Of a stretch of DNA of 32,912 nt, positions 24,081 through 32,700 are shown in pieces. Source of the stretch: Candidatus Neomarinimicrobiota bacterium (GTDB lineage Bacteria > Fidelibacterota > SORT01); assembly GCA_022573815.1 (NCBI GenBank), contig JACZTG010000024.1:1-32912 (forward strand), written 5' to 3'. Both the position numbers and the translations under genes were made by a program. The notes beneath the pieces are model-generated. The model saw only the letters and a list, made by a program, of their open reading frames with translations, searched no databases and was not told the origin of the DNA. Position 1 is the stretch's first letter. Each line of letters starts with the position of its first letter.

Positions 24081-24993
24081 GCAGCAATCAATCGTGCATT
24101 TTATCGGAGTTCGTATCAAACGCAGATGGCTGAAAGTTTATGGCAAGTCAGTATGTGCAACTGTTTTGCATACGCTGGTTCTTATATCCGTTACGAGTGT
24201 CATATCTTGCTCCGATGGTTTGGGACCCGTCGCCGGACTCAATGGTAAGGTCAACTTTTTAGGAGAATGGCCTGATAGTTTGGCTGGCGCTGTAGTCGCT
24301 GCTTTTTTGAGTATTCCCTCGAGTTTGGATGAGGACCCTTAAGGTATAAGCGATATTATTCCGAACGGAATTGAAGAATCATCTTATTTCATCCAACTTA
24401 ATCCTGCAAGGTACGCAATGATTCTCGTTGCGGGAATCAAACCGGATTCATCTGCGGTTTTATTGAAAGTTTTTGCCGGTGTGATTGTAGAAGCAGGCAC
24501 AGAAACTCCAAACATCGATATCAGCGATGGCGTTATCAGGTTCAGGAACGTTAGCGCCGCTTTCACACAGGGAATGGAATTTTCTCTTTCTTCTAATCCG
24601 TTCGGGAGATTGGAAATCGTAACGTTATATACTTATATCGATTCAGGAGACAAAGTATTGAGAGTCCCGCTTACCTATAGGCACAAGCATATATTTGCAC
24701 TCTATCCCTCCATAAAGCTGGCGGATATTAAACTTACAATGGAATACAGATATAAAAGCCGGGTTGACAGGGTAGCCATTTTCCAAGAAAATCCTATCAC
24801 CGGTCAGGACAAAAGGATTCCGATAAAGTTAATTGACGTTAGAGTTGAAGTTCCTATTTCTATAGGGCACATCAGATTCACCATTGCGAATCTGACCAAT
24901 TATCATTATACAGAAATTGAGCGTTCGATGAGACCCGGACGAAGTTTCGTTATATCATTCAGTACAATTATTAATCATACCAAAACGCCGTAG
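24079..24993 (+). pseudogene. Broken lipoprotein / TonB-dependent receptor chimera
   Basis: One frame holds two unrelated parts. The 5' part (24079-24339) encodes a basic start, a hydrophobic segment and the lipobox-like SVISC, then a domain beginning LNGKVNFLGEWPDS. It is interrupted by TAA at 24340-24342. The same frame continues with coherent sequence (ISDIIPNGIEESSYFIQLNP..) through an ATG at 24418. From about 24523 it changes to an outer-membrane beta-barrel C-terminus: RFRNVSAAFTQGMEFSL, alternating strands and a final ANLTNYHYTEIERSMRPGRSFVISFS typical of TonB-dependent receptors. The plug and most of the barrel are missing. I infer a deletion that fused a lipoprotein gene to a neighbouring receptor gene, plus a nonsense mutation. 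It is probably non-functional. Confidence 0.65.
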
Positions 24994-25295
24994 AATACTT
25001 ATTTGCACATCTATCAATAGCCGAGGCAGTGTTTTTCTGAAGTAAATCAATTTCCATTTCCCTTAATAGATTTTATTTTTCTTGATATAACGAATCCTAA
25101 TCTTCATATTATACCGAATATGAAATAAACGATCATGTTCACTATTAATAGATGTTTATGTAATAATGGCCGATTGCCGGGAGGCTTTTTAAGTTACACA
25201 AACTGCCACATTATTATCTAAAACCATATTTCCTCTGATCCTTCAGGTTTCTGCGCCAAATTACAACACCGCCAAACAAAAGGAGATAATCTAAT
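24994..25295. promoter_or_regulatory. Leader region of the MddA-like gene with inverted repeat
   Basis: This 302-bp AT-rich gap contains the perfect inverted repeat TTCATAT (25103-25109) / ATATGAA (25118-25124) with an 8-base spacer. It overlaps a weak promoter-like pair, TTGATA (25082-25087) and TATTAT (25107-25112, 19-base spacing). The palindrome could be an operator. A leader of about 170 bases would follow, ending in AAGGAG ahead of the ATG. No known riboswitch is recognised in it. Confidence 0.35.
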
Positions 25296-26027
25296 ATGGG
25301 TAAACTAATAGCTTTCTTATATGGAATTATTGCGTACGCGGTATTTTTTGGATCCTTTTTATATGCTATCGGATTCGTCGGTAATTTGATAGTGCCTAAA
25401 TCCATTGATTCGGGCATGGAAGGACCACTTATGGAATCTATACTAATCAATGCATTGCTGCTTGGTCTTTTTGCCGTCCAGCACAGCGTCATGGCGCGGC
25501 CGGCTTTTAAAAACTGGTGGACGAAATTTGTTCCGAAGACTGTGGAGCGAAGCACTTATGTACTTATCGCAAGCTTGCTGCTTTTCCTTATGTTCTGGCA
25601 GTGGCGACCATTGCCGGGAATAGTATGGAATGTCGAGAACAGTACAGCATCGATGATCCTGACTGTGCTTTTCTGGGCCGGCTGGGGTATTGTGCTTGTA
25701 TCAACATTTATCATCAATCATTTTGACCTATTCGGATTGAGGCAGGTGTATGCCAATTTACGGAGCACAGAGCTTACACCGCTTAAATTTCAAACAAGGT
25801 TATTCTACAAATATGTGCGCCATCCTATAATGACAGGATTCATAATAGCATTCTGGGCGGCGCCGCAGATGTCGCTGGGGCATCTAATTTTCGCCGTCGC
25901 AACGACAGGCTATATCATAATAGGTATTCATTTTGAAGAGAAAGACCTGATAGACATCCACGGTGACACTTATACAGAATACCGAAACAATGTATCAATG
26001 CTATTCCCATTGCCCAAGAAGAGATAG
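25296..26027 (+). CDS. mddA: Methanethiol S-methyltransferase-like membrane protein (MddA/NnrU/ICMT family)
   Basis: A 243-residue membrane protein of the isoprenylcysteine-methyltransferase fold. [20 protein letters not shown] (21-40), [13 protein letters not shown] (57-69), ERSTYVL and WQWRP are the segments I associate with MddA. The SAM-binding C-terminus has [10 protein letters not shown] (RHP 175-177) and [16 protein letters not shown]. MddA methylates methanethiol to dimethyl sulfide using SAM at the inner membrane. Five to six hydrophobic helices are visible. A strong AAGGAG precedes ATG 25296. It is a single-gene unit: a long leader upstream, a strong hairpin terminator downstream. 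Substrate identity is by resemblance; related NnrU-type proteins remain an alternative. Confidence 0.78.
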   Translation: MGKLIAFLYGIIAYAVFFGSFLYAIGFVGNLIVPKSIDSGMEGPLMESILINALLLGLFAVQHSVMARPAFKNWWTKFVPKTVERSTYVLIASLLLFLMFWQWRPLPGIVWNVENSTASMILTVLFWAGWGIVLVSTFIINHFDLFGLRQVYANLRSTELTPLKFQTRLFYKYVRHPIMTGFIIAFWAAPQMSLGHLIFAVATTGYIIIGIHFEEKDLIDIHGDTYTEYRNNVSMLFPLPKKR

Positions 26028-26054
26028 AGCAAAAGATAGTAAGACGGCAATTTA

Positions 26055-26088
26055 TTCAAAAGCCCCGCTTGATGGTGGGGCTTTTGAA
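26055..26088 (+). terminator. Rho-independent-type terminator after mddA
   Basis: Perfect 12-bp stem: TTCAAAAGCCCC (26055-26066) pairs with GGGGCTTTTGAA (26077-26088) around a 10-base loop. Flanking A- and T-runs sit within the stem, so it could work in both directions. It lies 28 bases after the mddA stop and isolates it from the tetR unit. Confidence 0.8.
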
Positions 26089-26116
26089 TTAGATGGCAGA
26101 AAAATCGGAATATTTC

Positions 26117-26158
26117 TTGTAATCTGTAAATAATGTTCATAAATTGACCACATGGTCA
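26117..26158 (+). promoter_or_regulatory. tetR promoter with palindromic operator over the start codon
   Basis: TTGTAA (26117-26122), 17 bases and TAAATT (26140-26145) form a modest promoter whose start point would fall at about 26152, the tetR ATG itself. Overlapping this is the perfect palindrome TGACCA-CA-TGGTCA (26145-26158), with the ATG in its centre. This is the size and symmetry of a TetR-family operator, suggesting autorepression of the downstream operon. Confidence 0.5.
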
Positions 26159-26853
26159 TTTCAAAATTCATTACCCGAAAGAAGATTGAGGAGCCTGAAG
26201 AATCAGAGCAATTCAATCATCTACCCGCTGAGAAAAAAACCAGAATTACAGATGCGTTCATAAGCGAATTCGCTAAAAAGGGTTTTAGGGCGGCAAGCAT
26301 GAATAAGATTGTGGAGCGGGCAGGTATCTCAAAAGGCTCAATCTTCAATTATTTCACTTCAAAAAACCAACTGTTTATGTATGCGTATAAAGTTGCGTTT
26401 GAGCGCGTCAAAGAATATCTACGCGAAGTCAGGGATGAGACAAAAGACGAAGAATTTTTTACCCGATTTCAGAAAGTAATGGAAGCGGGTGTCCGGTTCG
26501 TCAAGAAACATCCCAATTTGGCGAGGATTTATTACCGGATATTGTACACGGGTGATTCGCCTGAAGGAGTAGCGATTTTGCAGGAAATACATGCGGAATC
26601 TATGAAGTTTATAAGCTCCTTCGTTGAGCAAGGCGTTGAGAGAGGCGAAATATCAGCGGAGATTGATGTGGATAAGGCTGCTTTCATTCTTGAAAGCGTA
26701 CTAAACCGATTTCTGCAAGTTCAGCATCAGAACGTTCTGGACCCATCTTTAAAGCTTTACGGCGCAAGCAGCGAAGAATCTGAGCGGTGGATAGAAGAAA
26801 TGGTGACTCTGTTAAGAAATTGGATGGGAGTAAATTCAAATGAAGCTAAATAA
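26152..26853 (+). CDS. TetR-family transcriptional regulator
   Basis: A 233-residue repressor-type protein. The N-terminal helix-turn-helix is at about 31-76 (ITDAFISEFAKKGF, then MNKIVERAGISKGSIFNYFTSKNQL), and a longer helical ligand-binding domain follows. An N-terminal extension of 30 polar residues precedes the HTH. No Shine-Dalgarno is visible before ATG 26152, consistent with a leaderless message from the promoter placed over it. The 3' end overlaps the substrate-binding-protein gene by 14 bases, making it the first gene of the ABC/prenyltransferase/receptor operon, which it probably controls in response to the transported or derived compound. Confidence 0.88.
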   Translation: MVISKFITRKKIEEPEESEQFNHLPAEKKTRITDAFISEFAKKGFRAASMNKIVERAGISKGSIFNYFTSKNQLFMYAYKVAFERVKEYLREVRDETKDEEFFTRFQKVMEAGVRFVKKHPNLARIYYRILYTGDSPEGVAILQEIHAESMKFISSFVEQGVERGEISAEIDVDKAAFILESVLNRFLQVQHQNVLDPSLKLYGASSEESERWIEEMVTLLRNWMGVNSNEAK

Positions 26854-27787
26854 ATCATCCAAAGTCATAATGCTCGGAGCGCTTATTTTATCCCTGATTA
26901 CGAGTTGCTCCGATTCAAAGAAACCGGTTGACTTAAAGTTCGGCGTATTGCCTGTGATACAGGCATTGCCTCTTTTCGTCGCGGTAGATAAGGGGTTTTT
27001 CGAGGAGGCATCGTTAAATGTAGAACTCGTTAATTTCAGGTCTGCAATGGGAATTGACATCGCGCTGACCGCAGGTCAAATTGCCGGATATTTCGGAGAT
27101 TTGATAACTCCGGTGATCTTAAAGTCGAATAGTACTCCCGTTCGCATAGCTGCTTCATTCACTAATACGGTTCATAATCAGAGGATGTTCGCGCTTTTGC
27201 TGCCACCGGGTGCCGAAAAAATCACTGTTTCCGAAGCTGCAAAATTGGGAATTGCCACGAGCTCCAACACGATTGTGGACTATTTCATTTATCTGCTGTT
27301 AGGCGGGAAAGAGACCGAAAATGCCACTGATTATAAAATCGTGGAAACGAAAAATATTCCCATTCGCCTCCAACTGTTATTGAACGGCCAGTTTGCCGCA
27401 GCTGTATTGTCAGAACCAATGGTAACATTCGCGGAGATGAACGGGGCGCAGGTAATTGGGGAAGACAGGGGAATGCCGTTTTCGGTTACGACACTTTCAT
27501 TTACAGAAAATTTTTTAGAAGATTCCCCCGAGATTGTAAAGACTTTCCTGCAAGTGGTAGAAAAATCAATCAAATATATTGAAGCTAATCCCGATTCGGT
27601 TCGCCAAATTATGAACTCTCATGTGAACGTTCCAAAGGAACTTCAGGATAGCATTGCAATCCCCAAATTTCCTGAAGCTGCACTTCCGGACCATGAACAG
27701 CTTGATAATGTTATCGATTGGCTGAAAATGAAACAGATAATCAAGACAGAAATACGTTATGAGGACTTGATAATTCGTGACAACTAA
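26840..27787 (+). CDS. ABC transporter substrate-binding lipoprotein (NMT1/SsuA type)
   Basis: A 315-residue lipoprotein: signal peptide 1-22 with lipobox LITSC (C23), then a type II periplasmic-binding fold of the SsuA/TauA/THI5-NMT1 group (LKFGVLPVIQALPLFVAVDKGFFEEASLNVELVNF at the N-lobe, an AGQIAGYFGD hinge and LSEPMVTFAE). Relatives bind sulfonates, pyrimidine thiamin precursors or aromatic acids; the ligand here cannot be read. GGGAG precedes ATG 26840, inside the tetR 3' end. It works with the ATPase and permease encoded next. Confidence 0.88.
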   Translation: MKLNKSSKVIMLGALILSLITSCSDSKKPVDLKFGVLPVIQALPLFVAVDKGFFEEASLNVELVNFRSAMGIDIALTAGQIAGYFGDLITPVILKSNSTPVRIAASFTNTVHNQRMFALLLPPGAEKITVSEAAKLGIATSSNTIVDYFIYLLLGGKETENATDYKIVETKNIPIRLQLLLNGQFAAAVLSEPMVTFAEMNGAQVIGEDRGMPFSVTTLSFTENFLEDSPEIVKTFLQVVEKSIKYIEANPDSVRQIMNSHVNVPKELQDSIAIPKFPEAALPDHEQLDNVIDWLKMKQIIKTEIRYEDLIIRDN

Positions 27788-28535
27788 TAATAATCTTCTT
27801 AAAGTCGAAAACCTCAGTAAAGTTTTTCCAAACGGCGATAAAGAAAAGGTGGTGCTTTCGGGGATTAACATAGATTTGGCAGTGGGTGAATCCATTTCAA
27901 TTGCGGGGCCGTCGGGATGTGGAAAAACTACGCTGCTGCTTATCATAGCGGGTCTGATTTCTCCGACGGCAGGCAACATATCTCTGAACGGAAAGGCTTA
28001 CTCTAAACCAAGTAACGATTTAGCCTTGGTATTGCAAGACTACGGCTTGCCACCGTGGAAGAGAGTGAAAGAAAACATCACTCTCGGAGCGCGCCTGCAA
28101 AATATTACGGTAAGCGATGATGAGTTGAATGACCTGAAATCTCAGCTTAAAATTGAGGGATTAGATCATTTGTATCCTCATCAATTAAGCGGAGGACAGC
28201 GACAGCGAGTCGCCCTGGCGAGGACTCTGTTGCTAAAACCTAAATTGTTGTTATTGGACGAGCCGTTCGCCGCCATTGATGCGCTTACCCGGGAAAGCCT
28301 CCAAAAAATGCTGTTAAGAATTTCCGATCAACGTAAACTGAGTTTCATAATTGTAACGCATAACGTGGAAGAAGCGTCTCTTTTGGGCGGACGAATAATG
28401 GTTATGGAATCAAACGGAGGAGCTATCAACACAGTTATTGATAATCCCGGTTTTTCGAGTGACGGCTACCGGGAAACACCTGAGTTCTTTGAAATGGTCA
28501 ATCATCTGAGACAGGTTTTGAAGGCAACAAGTTAA
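27777..28535 (+). CDS. ABC transporter ATPase (NitT/TauT type)
   Basis: A 252-residue nucleotide-binding subunit with all motifs: Walker A GPSGCGKTT (44-52), Q-loop LVLQDYGLPPW, signature LSGGQRQRVALAR, Walker B LLLLDEP, D-loop AAID and the switch histidine in IVTHNVEEA. The start is GTG 27777, overlapping the lipoprotein gene by 11 bases. It drives import with the adjacent permease. Length is normal for the family. Confidence 0.93.
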   Translation: MTTNNNLLKVENLSKVFPNGDKEKVVLSGINIDLAVGESISIAGPSGCGKTTLLLIIAGLISPTAGNISLNGKAYSKPSNDLALVLQDYGLPPWKRVKENITLGARLQNITVSDDELNDLKSQLKIEGLDHLYPHQLSGGQRQRVALARTLLLKPKLLLLDEPFAAIDALTRESLQKMLLRISDQRKLSFIIVTHNVEEASLLGGRIMVMESNGGAINTVIDNPGFSSDGYRETPEFFEMVNHLRQVLKATS

Positions 28536-28537
28536 TT

Positions 28538-29281
28538 ATGCCGAGGTATTTATCATATTTGATAACATTGGCAATTGTTCTATTAATTTGGTATGCCGCG
28601 TCAATTCAATTGGGCGCCAACTTGCTGCCGAACCCGATTTCAGTATTGAGTCTTCTGCTGAGTGAGGCGGGCAGCGCGGATTATTGGGCTCACGTGGGGA
28701 TAAGTTCGTGGCGAATTATAGCGGGAGTGGGATTGGCGTTTATCTTTGCTGTGCCGTTGGGATTAATCGTGGGAAGCAGCCCGAAGATAAATAGAATTTT
28801 TTCGCCGATAATATATATGAGTTATCCTGTGCCGAAGATTGTTCTTCTGCCGATAATACTGCTTCTGTTTGGTATCGGCGATGCGAGTAAAATAATTCTC
28901 ATTATGCTGATTGTATTTTTTCAGGTTTTTATCACGTCACGGGATGCGGCGCGAAATATAAGTAAAGAGATGATTCTCTCTTTCAGGTCACTTGGCGGAA
29001 ACAGACTTCAATATTACCGGCATATAGTTCTCCCTGCAAGCCTGCCCGGTATTTTTACGTCAATGCGTTTAGCGGGAGGCACGGCGGTAGCGGTCCTGTT
29101 TTTCGTGGAATCTATCAGCGCATCCCACGGGCTTGGTTTATACATCATAGATGCGTGGGGTAGGGCAGATTACACGGCAATGTATGTCGGCATTGTATCT
29201 ATGTCCTTTTTAGGGATTATCCTGTATGAATTTTTCGAAATTTTGGAAAGAAAAACCTGCAAATGGAAATATACTCAATGA
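28538..29281 (+). CDS. ABC transporter permease (NitT/TauT, BPD type)
   Basis: A 247-residue inner-membrane permease with about six hydrophobic helices. The cytoplasmic EAA-like loop reads SFRSLGGNRLQYYRHIVLPASLPGIFTSMRL in part (the G-x9-LP pattern). NPISVLSLL and YPVPKIVLLPI are typical of the SsuC/TauC group. It starts 2 bases after the ATPase stop and ends within the prenyltransferase start (ATGA at 29278-29281). Confidence 0.92.
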   Translation: MPRYLSYLITLAIVLLIWYAASIQLGANLLPNPISVLSLLLSEAGSADYWAHVGISSWRIIAGVGLAFIFAVPLGLIVGSSPKINRIFSPIIYMSYPVPKIVLLPIILLLFGIGDASKIILIMLIVFFQVFITSRDAARNISKEMILSFRSLGGNRLQYYRHIVLPASLPGIFTSMRLAGGTAVAVLFFVESISASHGLGLYIIDAWGRADYTAMYVGIVSMSFLGIILYEFFEILERKTCKWKYTQ

Positions 29282-30165
29282 AATTCGGGAGATGGAATGA
29301 TTGGGTTCAGGCGAGCCGCCCGCCATTTTACATCGCTACGTTCATTCCGCTCACAATGGGATTCGTGCTTGCGGGAAATGAGGGCATCTGGGAACCCGCT
29401 CTATTCGCAATAATTAATTTGGGAGCTTTTTTAGTTCACCTCGCTACTAATATCGCCAACGATTATTTCGATCATGTGCAGGGAAGCGATTCAGGGGTTT
29501 CAATCGGCGGCTCCCGCGTAATTCAGGAGGAAAAGATTTCTCCGAATGTCCTTTTAACCTCAATAATATTGATGTATGCGGGCGCAACAGGGGTAGCGAT
29601 ATATCTCACGAGCTCGCTGAATATACCGGAATTATGGTGGCTTCTGTCATTTGCGTTTCTAAGCAGTTTGTTTTATGTGGCGCCGCCGATTCGATACGGA
29701 TACCGAGGTCTTGGAGAGCTGTTGGTAGGGATAAATATGGGTCCTATCATAGTGTTGGGTTCTTATTGGGTGATGACGGGGACTCCCAGCGTTGAACCTG
29801 TCTGGATTTCAATTCCGGCAGGTCTGATGGTCGCTTTCATCCTTTATTATCAAAGTTTGCCGGATATGGTAACCGATGAAAACGCGGGCAAACGAACGCT
29901 TGCCGTCCGACTTGGCAGAAAAGGAGCTCAGATCGGGATAATAGTTTTCGGGGTGGCTGTTTATTCGGCAATCATCTTCGAATATATCACAGGAAGATAT
30001 TCCGCAGTGAGTCTGGTTTCAATTATAACGCTACCGCTTTTCATAAAAATTGTGAGTTTAGCAAAGAGGACTTCAGATTGGGTAGAGCTGGATAAACATG
30101 GAAATTATGTGCGGTTGTTCTATCTGATAAATGGAGTGATACTGATATTGGCGATCAACATATAA
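29278..30165 (+). CDS. UbiA-family prenyltransferase (MenA-like)
   Basis: A 295-residue integral membrane prenyltransferase with both Asp-rich, Mg-diphosphate-binding motifs: NDYFD (61-65, followed by HVQGSD) and DMVTD (196-200, followed by ENAGKRTLAVRLG), plus eight to nine hydrophobic helices. The ANDYFD..GSD and DEN.GKRTLAVRLG strings resemble MenA, which prenylates 1,4-dihydroxy-2-naphthoate in menaquinone synthesis, but no men or mqn gene is in the window. I place the start at ATG 29278, which interlocks with the permease stop; an upstream in-frame ATG at 29263 would add five residues. Being co-transcribed with an importer and a receptor gene is unusual for this family. Confidence 0.85.
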   Translation: MKFGRWNDWVQASRPPFYIATFIPLTMGFVLAGNEGIWEPALFAIINLGAFLVHLATNIANDYFDHVQGSDSGVSIGGSRVIQEEKISPNVLLTSIILMYAGATGVAIYLTSSLNIPELWWLLSFAFLSSLFYVAPPIRYGYRGLGELLVGINMGPIIVLGSYWVMTGTPSVEPVWISIPAGLMVAFILYYQSLPDMVTDENAGKRTLAVRLGRKGAQIGIIVFGVAVYSAIIFEYITGRYSAVSLVSIITLPLFIKIVSLAKRTSDWVELDKHGNYVRLFYLINGVILILAINI

Positions 30166-30199
30166 AAAACAAAAACTACAAAAAATAGAAGAGGCAAAA

Positions 30200-32614
30200 A
30201 TGGGAAGTAAACTATACGCGGTAACGCTAATTGTACTATTGGCAGTAGGTTCGGTCTATGCCGGATCCGGCACAATCAGCGGAGTCATCACGGGCGAAAA
30301 CGGTAATCCGATTATAGGCGCTAATGTATGGCTTAAAGGCACTACGATAGGCTCGTCAACACGAATAGACGGCAGTTACCGGATAAGCGGAATTCCAAAT
30401 GGAGCATATCAGATAATTGCTGCTCATATAGGAAACCAATCTGTGGAAATTCCTATCATTGTCACAGGGAATAGCGCGGAGATAAATATAACTATGCTGG
30501 AAGGATTTATTTACGGTGAGGAAGTTGTCGTATCAAGCACGCTCAGACCACAGAAATTGGTGGACGCGCCTGGAACTATCTCGGTAGTATACACCGAAGA
30601 GCTCCACAAAGCGGCGGGATTTTCGTTCGCGAATTCTATACAGAACGTCAAAGGCGTTAACGTCTATCGTAACGGTATTGACGGAGTCGGCATCAGCGCG
30701 CGAGGTTTTATGACCGCTTATAACTATCGTTTTCAGCTTATGACCGACGGAATGAACAGTATGCTCACGGGCAACGGTTTCTCCGGAACGCATATGAATC
30801 TCACATCGAAGGAGGACCTGGAACGGGTAGAGGTAGTGGTCGGGCCGAGTTCCGCGCTATATGGTCCCAACGCTCATAACGGAATGATGAATGTTATAAC
30901 GTTGCATCCGAGAGATTCGCAAGGCGGGATATTAGTGGTTGGCTCCGGTCAGAACGATATTATTAATATCAGAGGTCGCTATGCCGGTGTGTCCGGACCC
31001 TTCTCATATAAAATTAACGCCGAGAGTCTCACAGGAAAAGATTGGGATGACAACAGGAAATATTGGCTGGATCTGAACGGTAACGGAACCGAAGATGACG
31101 GCGAGTTCACCATTGAAGGAAACAATTTTCCCATTGAGCATCTCCGTGGAAGTGGGAACGTTTTTTATGATTTGAACGAAGATATCGAACTAACCGGCGG
31201 CTACAGCTATTACAAATTTTCGACGCGGAATATGACCAATATCGGTCACAACATCATAAAAGACTGGAAGATGCAACGCTGGAATATCGGAGCGACACAT
31301 CCTCGATTTTTTGTTCGGCTTCATGGTAGTGAAAACGAATCCGGTGAATATTATCAGGAAGATATCAGGGCTCTTGTTCAGTTAGCATTTGGACTAACTC
31401 AACAACAGGCGATAGACGCGACCAACTTAGTAGATAAGTCAACCTCCATCGCGGGCGAGGTACAGGGTAATATACTGCTTGAAAAAATCAATCTTATCGG
31501 TGGTGTGAGCTGGGAACATGAAACACCCATAAGCGAACGTACTGTCCTTCTGGACAGAGGCATTGACCCCATATCAGGATTGTTAACAGGAGAGAATATA
31601 ACCGTGGATCAGGTTGGATTTTACGGGCAGGTTGAGCGTGACCTGATTAAGGATTTCGAGTTCACCACGGCATTCCGGTTCGACACTCACAGCAACTACG
31701 AAAGCCAGCTGAGTCCGCGATTCGGATTGGTTTGGAAAGGTCTGAAGAACGGAAATTTCAGAGTGACATGGAACCGCGCGTTTCAAGCGCCTTCCATCGC
31801 GCAGCAATATCTGTATATCGCGATACCGGGTTCACGGTATCAGGCAGGTAACGGGTTAGGGTTTACTTTGGCTGACGGTTCTACCATAGATCCGCTTGAG
31901 CCTGAAATAAACGAGACGTTCGAATTCGGTTACAAGGGTACGCCTCTGAACAGATTATTCGTGGACGGAAGCTATTACATCAGCAAATACACCAATTTCA
32001 TAAGCGGATTTATTCCTGTCGGAAACGCGGTGAAAATGGGTGATACCGATCTCGACCCGTCTCTTCCGTTGCTGACATATTTGAATTTCGGTGAAGTCAC
32101 GTTGACTGGATTTGACGTTGAACTAAAATACAGCCTGGACAACAGCTATCGCCTGTTCGGTAATTTCTCCTTTGTGGACGCGTCGGATTTCGATAACGAA
32201 AAAGAGAAAGCAAAGACCACAGCTGATGCGCAATTTTACAGTGGCTTCTTTTTTAACACCGCTGAAATGAAATGGCATCTCGGTATTGAAGGGAAGGACA
32301 TCGGCACTCCCGGTCTTGATCTGTCAATTAAAGCGCGTCACGTTAATGAATATGACTTCGTCTCGGGGAAATGGTCTGCTACACAAGCAGGAGCCGGCAC
32401 TATTCCGGCATTTGCGGCAGGAAATCCATACTACGCGGATAACGGTCCGCTGGGCGGATTCACGCTTGTTGACCTAAACGCCGCCTATCCTGTGAACGAA
32501 ACTGTTTCTTTGGTTCTGAATATTGAGAATGTATTTGATACAGAAGCGTTTCAGATGGTAGGCTCGCCGTCAACAGCCAGATTAGCGATATTGGAAGTTA
32601 AGTATTCGTTTTAG
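30200..32614 (+). CDS. TonB-dependent receptor with CarboxypepD_reg-like N-terminal domain
   Basis: An 804-residue outer-membrane receptor. Signal peptide 1-21 ends in VYA. A CarboxypepD-regulatory-like beta-sandwich covers about 24-105 (SGVITGENGNPIIGANVWLKGT). A TonB-box-like EEVVVSS precedes the plug (about 108-235, with ERVEVVVGPSSALYGPNAHNGMMNVIT), and a 22-strand-type barrel ends in the terminal aromatic KYSF. GAAGAGG precedes ATG 30200. It probably brings the substrate of the upstream ABC system across the outer membrane. It is the last gene before a strong terminator. The ligand is unknown; there is no visible siderophore or SusD partner. Confidence 0.93.
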   Translation: MGSKLYAVTLIVLLAVGSVYAGSGTISGVITGENGNPIIGANVWLKGTTIGSSTRIDGSYRISGIPNGAYQIIAAHIGNQSVEIPIIVTGNSAEINITMLEGFIYGEEVVVSSTLRPQKLVDAPGTISVVYTEELHKAAGFSFANSIQNVKGVNVYRNGIDGVGISARGFMTAYNYRFQLMTDGMNSMLTGNGFSGTHMNLTSKEDLERVEVVVGPSSALYGPNAHNGMMNVITLHPRDSQGGILVVGSGQNDIINIRGRYAGVSGPFSYKINAESLTGKDWDDNRKYWLDLNGNGTEDDGEFTIEGNNFPIEHLRGSGNVFYDLNEDIELTGGYSYYKFSTRNMTNIGHNIIKDWKMQRWNIGATHPRFFVRLHGSENESGEYYQEDIRALVQLAFGLTQQQAIDATNLVDKSTSIAGEVQGNILLEKINLIGGVSWEHETPISERTVLLDRGIDPISGLLTGENITVDQVGFYGQVERDLIKDFEFTTAFRFDTHSNYESQLSPRFGLVWKGLKNGNFRVTWNRAFQAPSIAQQYLYIAIPGSRYQAGNGLGFTLADGSTIDPLEPEINETFEFGYKGTPLNRLFVDGSYYISKYTNFISGFIPVGNAVKMGDTDLDPSLPLLTYLNFGEVTLTGFDVELKYSLDNSYRLFGNFSFVDASDFDNEKEKAKTTADAQFYSGFFFNTAEMKWHLGIEGKDIGTPGLDLSIKARHVNEYDFVSGKWSATQAGAGTIPAFAAGNPYYADNGPLGGFTLVDLNAAYPVNETVSLVLNIENVFDTEAFQMVGSPSTARLAILEVKYSF

Positions 32615-32638
32615 TTCGAAATAGTCCGATTATAATAA

Positions 32639-32664
32639 TAAAGCCCCTTATTCAAGGGGCTTTA
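32639..32664. terminator. Bidirectional terminator between the receptor gene and typA
   Basis: Perfect 11-bp stem TAAAGCCCCTT (32639-32649) / AAGGGGCTTTA (32654-32664) with a 4-base loop. It lies 24 bases after the receptor stop and 36 bases from the typA stop, so it can serve both convergent genes. Confidence 0.85.
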
Positions 32665-32700
32665 CTATTTCATATCAGTTTTTAAGAAACAAAAAGCGAT

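Noticed and set aside
23891-24091. 66-codon minus-strand frame upstream of the dehydrogenase pair
   Set aside because: No recognised domain. It would occupy the promoter region of both the dehydrogenases and the lipoprotein remnant. Coding is possible but unsupported.
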